From positions 1-10,942 of the forward strand of contig SKGJ01000339.1 in the NCBI GenBank assembly GCA_007117525.1: a stretch of DNA of 10,942 nt. The letters are read 5' to 3'. The notes below the pieces were generated by a model, which had not been told where the DNA came from, did not search any database, and saw only the letters and a program-made list of their open reading frames with translations. Each line of letters begins with the position of its first letter. Within the stretch, counting starts at the first letter, position 1. Source of the stretch: Alkalimonas sp. (GTDB lineage: Bacteria; Pseudomonadota; Gammaproteobacteria; Enterobacterales; Alteromonadaceae). Shown here piece after piece: positions 7,695 to 10,942 of this stretch. The translations under genes were made by a program, and so were the position numbers.

Positions 7695-8867
7695 TCAGCT
7701 GTGTTGCCACAAGGATGGCGAAGCACGCAAATGGCCGATGGCCGATGTGACCACTGCTATGGTGTGATCGATATCCGCCTCCGTGGTATAGCGACCAAGA
7801 CTAAAGCGAATCGAACTGTGCGCCAGCGCATCCGACACCCCCAAAGCACGCAGCACATGAGACGGGTCCAGGCTGGCCGAGGTGCAGGCTGAGCCGGTGG
7901 ATACCGCAATGTCCTTCAGTGCCATCAACAGTGTTTCGCCATCCACCTGACCAAAAGCGATATTGAGAATTCCGGGAACCCGCTGTTGGCTGTCGCCATT
8001 CAGAAACACCTGCTCAATCGAACTCAGCCCCAGCCACAAGCGCTGGCGTAACCGCTCCAGCCGTTGTGTTTCGTCCGCCATTTCTTCACGAGCAATCCGA
8101 AAAGCTTCGCCCATACCCACCAGCTGATGACTGGCCAAAGTACCGGAGCGCATGCCTCGCTCATGACCGCCGCCATGGATTTGCGCTGCCAGCTGGATAC
8201 GCGGCTTGCGCCGTACATAGAGAGCACCAACACCTTTGGGCCCATACACTTTATGCGCCGAGAAGGACATCAGATCGACCGGCAGTTGCTGCACATCGAT
8301 GGCCACTTTGCCAGCGGCCTGGGCGGCATCAACATGGAGCAAAACACCGTTTTGCTGACAAATTTCAGCCAGGCTGACCATGTCCTGAATCACGCCAATT
8401 TCATTGTTGACGAACATCACACTGAGCAGGATGGTGTCCGGCCGAATCGCCGCCCTGACGGTGGCCAGATCCAACAAACCATTGGCAGCCACATCCAGAT
8501 AAGTGACTTCAAATCCCTCGGCTTCCAACGCTTGCATCGGATCCAGCACCGCTTTGTGCTCGGTTTTCACAGTGATTAAATGCTTGCCGCGGCTGGCGTA
8601 GCTTTGTGCCGCGCCTTTGATAGCCAGGTTATTGGACTCGGTGGCCCCTGACGTCCAGACGATTTCTCTGGGATCGGCATTGATCAGCTCAGCGACCTGA
8701 CTGCGCGCCAGCTCCACCGCTTCTTCGGCTTGCCAGCCATAGCGATGCGAACGTGAGGCCGGGTTGCCGAAGTGACCATCAAAGGTCAGGTACTGCATCA
8801 TGCTATCGGCCACGCGCTGATCGACAGGCGTGGTGGCGGCATAATCCAGGTAGATGGGACGTTTCAT
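7695..8867 (-). CDS. iscS: Cysteine desulfurase IscS
   Basis: PLP enzyme that takes sulfur from L-cysteine as a persulfide and hands it to Fe-S scaffolds, TusA, ThiI and other acceptors. The sequence aligns without gaps to E. coli IscS from the start ([16 protein letters not shown]). PLP-stacking His104 (KTEHKAV), the Schiff-base Lys206 ([10 protein letters not shown]), [13 protein letters not shown] and the persulfide Cys328 ([10 protein letters not shown]) are all in place. It ends SPSLWQHS at residue 390, three residues past the Trp aligned with E. coli Trp387, whereas E. coli continues to 404. The missing tail belongs to the region implicated in IscU binding. The gene follows iscR by 26 bases and is ended by a terminator, with no iscU, iscA, hscBA or fdx behind it. 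The ribosome site is weak (GGAA). The IscS assignment rather than SufS/NifS is firm from sequence and iscR linkage. Confidence 0.97.
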   Translation of the reverse strand: MKRPIYLDYAATTPVDQRVADSMMQYLTFDGHFGNPASRSHRYGWQAEEAVELARSQVAELINADPREIVWTSGATESNNLAIKGAAQSYASRGKHLITVKTEHKAVLDPMQALEAEGFEVTYLDVAANGLLDLATVRAAIRPDTILLSVMFVNNEIGVIQDMVSLAEICQQNGVLLHVDAAQAAGKVAIDVQQLPVDLMSFSAHKVYGPKGVGALYVRRKPRIQLAAQIHGGGHERGMRSGTLASHQLVGMGEAFRIAREEMADETQRLERLRQRLWLGLSSIEQVFLNGDSQQRVPGILNIAFGQVDGETLLMALKDIAVSTGSACTSASLDPSHVLRALGVSDALAHSSIRFSLGRYTTEADIDHTIAVVTSAIGHLRASPSLWQHS

Positions 8868-8893
8868 TTTGGGTTCCGCTGAAACAACAACAA

Positions 8894-9370
8894 TTAGAGC
8901 TGGCAGTTTACCTGAATACTGTGCTCGGATGAAGCTGGGCCAGCTTTGGCGTTGGCTTTGTCGTCAGCATCGTTTTGCGTCACCAGCTCAGCCAGAGTGA
9001 TGCTGGTCAGAAAGTCTTCAATCCGCTGACTTAAGTCACTCCACAAACTATGGGTTTGGCAACGGACGCCGCCATGGCAATCCGACTTGCCCTGGCAGCG
9101 GGTGGCATCGATCGATTCATCCACCGCACTGATCACTTCAGCCACGGCAATGGTATCGGCAGCACGACCCAGCTGGTAACCGCCACCCGGGCCGCGCACA
9201 CTGCTCACCAGGCCACGTTTGCGCAGACGGGCAAATAGCTGCTCCAGATAGGACAAGGAGATGCCCTGACGCTCCGAAATATCGGCCAGGGATACCGGAC
9301 CCTTGTTGTGATGCAGGGCGACATCCAACATGGCCGTGACGGCGTAGCGCCCCTTTGACGTTAATCTCAT
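8894..9370 (-). CDS. iscR: Fe-S cluster-sensing transcriptional repressor IscR
   Basis: Rrf2-family dimeric DNA-binding regulator of Fe-S cluster biogenesis genes. With its [2Fe-2S] cluster it represses its own operon at type 1 sites; without it, it still acts at type 2 sites. The protein starts [19 protein letters not shown], as in E. coli, so the ATG at 9370 (GGAG 7 bases upstream) is chosen over an upstream in-frame ATG at 9403. The winged-helix region includes [22 protein letters not shown] and [11 protein letters not shown]. The cluster ligands Cys92, Cys98, Cys104 and His107 ([13 protein letters not shown]) are all present, so cluster sensing should be intact. The C-terminal tail (after about residue 132) is variable, as usual. 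Length 158 residues. It lies between trmJ and iscS, the standard gammaproteobacterial order. Confidence 0.98.
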   Translation of the reverse strand: MRLTSKGRYAVTAMLDVALHHNKGPVSLADISERQGISLSYLEQLFARLRKRGLVSSVRGPGGGYQLGRAADTIAVAEVISAVDESIDATRCQGKSDCHGGVRCQTHSLWSDLSQRIEDFLTSITLAELVTQNDADDKANAKAGPASSEHSIQVNCQL

Positions 9371-9420
9371 GCTGCACTCCGGTGGTGATGCCTGATGCCT
9401 CACCGCTGTTCATGGGCACC

Positions 9421-9448
9421 ATTGTACATTCCCGACTATTTCAGTCAA
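9421..9448 (-). promoter_or_regulatory. Sigma-70 promoter of iscRS
   Basis: Minus strand: -35 TTGACT (9448-9443), 16-base spacer, -10 TACAAT (9426-9421), giving a leader of roughly 45 bases before the iscR ATG. The -35 and most of the spacer lie inside the IscR operator, the arrangement expected for autorepression. Confidence 0.85.
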
Positions 9449-9452
9449 GTAT
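9428..9452 (-). promoter_or_regulatory. IscR type 1 binding site
   Basis: The two half-sites read ATACTTGACT and AGTCGGGAAT around the centre GAAAT on the minus strand. Compared with the E. coli type 1 consensus as I recall it (ATASYYGACTRWWWYAGTCRRSTAT), 24 of 25 positions agree, the one mismatch being A for T at position 23. Directly upstream, at 9477-9468, ATACCTGACC resembles a further half-site, in step with a 25-base tandem arrangement, but its other half is not conserved. Confidence 0.88.
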
Positions 9453-9495
9453 TAAACCATGCAGCCTGGTCAGGTATTTCAAAGCGCTGCAGGCC

Positions 9496-10215
9496 CTAGC
9501 GAATACGCTTTTGCACCGAAGTCAGCATGCCACGCAGGATATTGTATTCAGCTTCTTCAGGCCGCGCCCGGTTGAACAAACGCCGCAACTTGGTCATCAC
9601 CATCCCAGGGTGTTGCCGGATGATAAAGCCGCTTTGATCCAGCGTCTGCTCCAGATGTTGGTAGAAGTTTTCCATCTGGCTGGAGTCCGGGTAGGCAACC
9701 GGCTCCAGAGGCTGAACCGCCTGCTCCTGGGCCAGTGCCGCCATTCGGACTTCGTAGGCGATAATTTGCACCGCCATCGCCAGATTGAGCGAGCTGTACT
9801 CTGGATTGGCCGGAATGCAGACATGGTAATTGCAAAGTTGCAATTCGTCGTTGCTCAGTCCGCTGCTTTCGCGGCCAAACACCAGCGCCACCTGATGACT
9901 GTGCGCTTCCTGCACCGCCAGCTCTCCCAGCGAGCGCGGCTCCAACATCGGCCAGGAAAGTGTGCGTGAGCGGGCACTGGTGCCGACTACCAAACCACAA
10001 TCAGCCACCGCCGGGCCCAAAGCGTCGAAGTGCTCTGCTTCGCTGAGCAGTTCACTGGCTCCGGCGGCCAGCGCATAAGCCTGCCCGTCCACTTCCGCCT
10101 TGGGCTGCACCAGACAAAGGCGACTCAGCCCCATGGTTTTCATGGCTCTGGCGACCGAGCCGATGTTTCCGCTGTGGGAGGTTCCCACCAACACAATTTT
10201 GATTTGTTCCAGCAT
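9496..10215 (-). CDS. trmJ: tRNA (cytidine/uridine-32-2'-O)-methyltransferase TrmJ
   Basis: SPOUT-class, SAM-dependent methyltransferase making Cm32/Um32 in tRNA anticodon loops. The protein has 239 residues from the ATG at 10215 (AGGG about 6 bases upstream), matching the E. coli start MLQNIRIVLV; the longer form would need a TTG start at 10233. Family blocks are [19 protein letters not shown] (12-30), [16 protein letters not shown] (76-91), [16 protein letters not shown] (110-125) and the SAM-knot segment [17 protein letters not shown] (134-150). The C-terminal extension typical of bacterial TrmJ is complete and ends with [15 protein letters not shown]. It is upstream of iscR as in E. coli, separated by a 125-base region carrying the iscR promoter. 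No terminator is seen after trmJ, so some read-through into iscR is possible. Confidence 0.97.
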   Translation of the reverse strand: MLEQIKIVLVGTSHSGNIGSVARAMKTMGLSRLCLVQPKAEVDGQAYALAAGASELLSEAEHFDALGPAVADCGLVVGTSARSRTLSWPMLEPRSLGELAVQEAHSHQVALVFGRESSGLSNDELQLCNYHVCIPANPEYSSLNLAMAVQIIAYEVRMAALAQEQAVQPLEPVAYPDSSQMENFYQHLEQTLDQSGFIIRQHPGMVMTKLRRLFNRARPEEAEYNILRGMLTSVQKRIR

Positions 10216-10240
10216 AGCGTACCCTTTGTTCAAGGTCGCA

Positions 10241-10249
10241 ATTCTAACA
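10241..10249 (-). promoter_or_regulatory. Extended -10 promoter of trmJ
   Basis: On the minus strand TGT is followed directly by TAGAAT (5 of 6 to the -10 consensus), an extended -10 element. Transcription would start about 20 bases before the trmJ ATG. The -35 is poor (TTCCAG at an 18-base spacer). Confidence 0.5.
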
Positions 10250-10299
10250 CAGCGCCAGGGAAAGCTGGAACCAGAATGGATGCTTGCCAGCTTGGTGCT

Positions 10300-10328
10300 C
10301 AGCGCCTGTCTAAGGCGCTGCTTTTTTT
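10300..10328 (+). terminator. Orphan rho-independent terminator on the plus strand
   Basis: Seven-base stem CAGCGCC (10300-10306) / GGCGCTG (10314-10320) with a 7-base loop, followed by C and seven T. It works only on the plus strand: the minus-strand flank has no T-tract. The plus strand upstream is antisense to trmJ and shows no credible gene or promoter, so its transcript is unknown. Confidence 0.8.
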
Positions 10329-10337
10329 GCCGGACTT

Positions 10338-10346
10338 TGCTACACT
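10338..10346 (+). promoter_or_regulatory. Extended -10 promoter of the methyltransferase-like gene
   Basis: TGC followed by TACACT, an extended -10 with TACACT matching 4 of 6. It predicts a leader of about 85 bases. The -35 falls in the terminator T-run and is poor. The terminator just upstream would shield this promoter from read-through. Confidence 0.5.
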
Positions 10347-10437
10347 AGCCCACCTCGGCAGTGTGCGTGCAGTCCAGGGGTACTTCGCCTGGCGCACCGG
10401 GTAGATACGAAATTCAACCCAACCACAGGATACCCCC

Positions 10438-10942
10438 ATGACGGCAAAAAATACCAACTACCGCTGGCTTTGCTTTATCGCTATCGTGTTCAGTGGCTCG
10501 CTGGTGGCTTCCGAAGCCGCCATTCAAGCCGCAGTGGATCACCCCAGCCGCACCGAAGCCAATAAAACCCGGGATAACTTCCGTAACCCTGTTGCAACCT
10601 TGCACTTTTTCGGAGTCCAGTCCCAGCATACCGTGGTCGAAATCTCACCGGGCGCAGGCTGGTATACCGAGATCCTGGCTCCGTTACTGCATGACGAAGG
10701 CACCTTGTATGCCGCCCATTTCCCGGCCAACAGCAGCTCCGATTTTGCCCAGCGTTCACGGGCCGCTTTTCGCGAAAAAATGGCCTCACACCCCATCTAC
10801 AGCCGAGTTCAACTGAGCGAGTTCGCCCCGGTTGAGGGCGTGCAAATCGCACCAGACAACAGTGCTGATCGGGTACTGACCTTCCGCAACCTGCACAACT
10901 GGTACATGCAAGGTGGCGACGATGCGATGCGGCTGGCCTTCA
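10438..10942 (+). CDS. Exported class I SAM-methyltransferase-like protein (C-terminus cut by window edge)
   Basis: The frame opens at ATG 10438 (AGGA 7 bases upstream) and runs off the window after 168 residues. Residues about 9-25 form a Sec-type signal peptide (hydrophobic WLCFIAIVFSGSLVA, cleavage near ASEA). The mature part has RxxDxxRNPxATLxFFGV, then VVEISPGAGWYTEILAPLL (67-85), which looks like the glycine-rich SAM-binding motif I, and later ADRVLTFRNLHNWY (143-156), at the place of motif IV. This resembles the predicted methyltransferase group COG4798, often annotated as class I SAM-dependent methyltransferase of about 270 residues, recalled from family knowledge. The substrate is unknown. 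The odd point is an apparent export signal on a fold that needs cytosolic SAM. It is divergent from trmJ, a place held by suhB in E. coli. Family fairly sure, function not. Confidence 0.75.
   Translation, partial: MTAKNTNYRWLCFIAIVFSGSLVASEAAIQAAVDHPSRTEANKTRDNFRNPVATLHFFGVQSQHTVVEISPGAGWYTEILAPLLHDEGTLYAAHFPANSSSDFAQRSRAAFREKMASHPIYSRVQLSEFAPVEGVQIAPDNSADRVLTFRNLHNWYMQGGDDAMRLAF

Noticed and set aside
8064..8579. 171-codon plus-strand open frame opposite iscS
   Set aside because: Shadow of the strongly conserved iscS coding sequence; no ribosome site and no protein-like character.
9371..9403. Upstream ATG at 9403 for IscR, adding 11 residues
   Set aside because: The IscR family begins [11 protein letters not shown] and the GGAG site fits the ATG at 9370.
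10216..10233. TTG start at 10233 for TrmJ
   Set aside because: Known TrmJ proteins start at the MLxxIxIVLV segment, and AGGG is spaced for the ATG at 10215.
10030..10404. Plus-strand open frame over the trmJ 5' end and the orphan terminator
   Set aside because: Mostly antisense to trmJ, no ribosome site, runs through the terminator hairpin, no recognisable protein.
1..10942. CRISPR arrays, insertion sequences, tRNA or rRNA genes, phage genes
   Set aside because: No regular repeats with spacers, transposase-like frames, terminal inverted repeats or tRNA-like cloverleafs were seen on either strand.

Overview
The window comes from a gammaproteobacterium. Two gene orders typical of that class are present, ndk-rlmN-pilF-rodZ and trmJ-iscR-iscS, and their proteins look closely like the Escherichia coli/Pseudomonas versions. 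Moderate GC and two outer-membrane porins fit a free-living, possibly marine relative of the Oceanospirillales or Pseudomonadales, but the genus cannot be read from this sequence. Eleven of the twelve genes are on the minus strand; only the last, truncated gene is on the plus strand. No gene-free stretch exceeds about 230 bases.

Layout in minus-strand transcription order (right to left): trmJ (tRNA Cm32/Um32 methyltransferase); iscR with a near-perfect IscR type 1 operator over its promoter; iscS with a strong terminator directly behind it; a four-gene unit (porin, small PstS-like protein, porin, small PstS-like protein) closed by a second strong terminator; ndk; rlmN; pilF; rodZ (cut by the left edge). 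At the right edge a divergent plus-strand gene encodes an apparently exported SAM-methyltransferase-like protein.

Main observation: in Pseudomonas-type genomes the DNA between iscS and ndk carries iscU, iscA, hscB, hscA, fdx and iscX. Here all six are missing from that position. The space is filled by a tandemly duplicated porin/half-PstS module with its own boundary terminators. IscS also lacks the last 14 or so residues found in E. coli IscS, a region linked to IscU binding, while IscR keeps its cluster ligands and its operator. The cell thus appears to have a shortened iscRS operon whose Fe-S partners are elsewhere or replaced by another system.

Other notable points: the two small PstS-like proteins correspond to only the second lobe of a phosphate-binding protein and have lost the usual anion-binding Ser-Gly-Thr loop. 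PilF is more than twice its usual length, with a long acidic/Ser-rich linker and two C-terminal LysM domains. A rho-independent terminator on the plus strand between trmJ and the methyltransferase has no evident gene to terminate.
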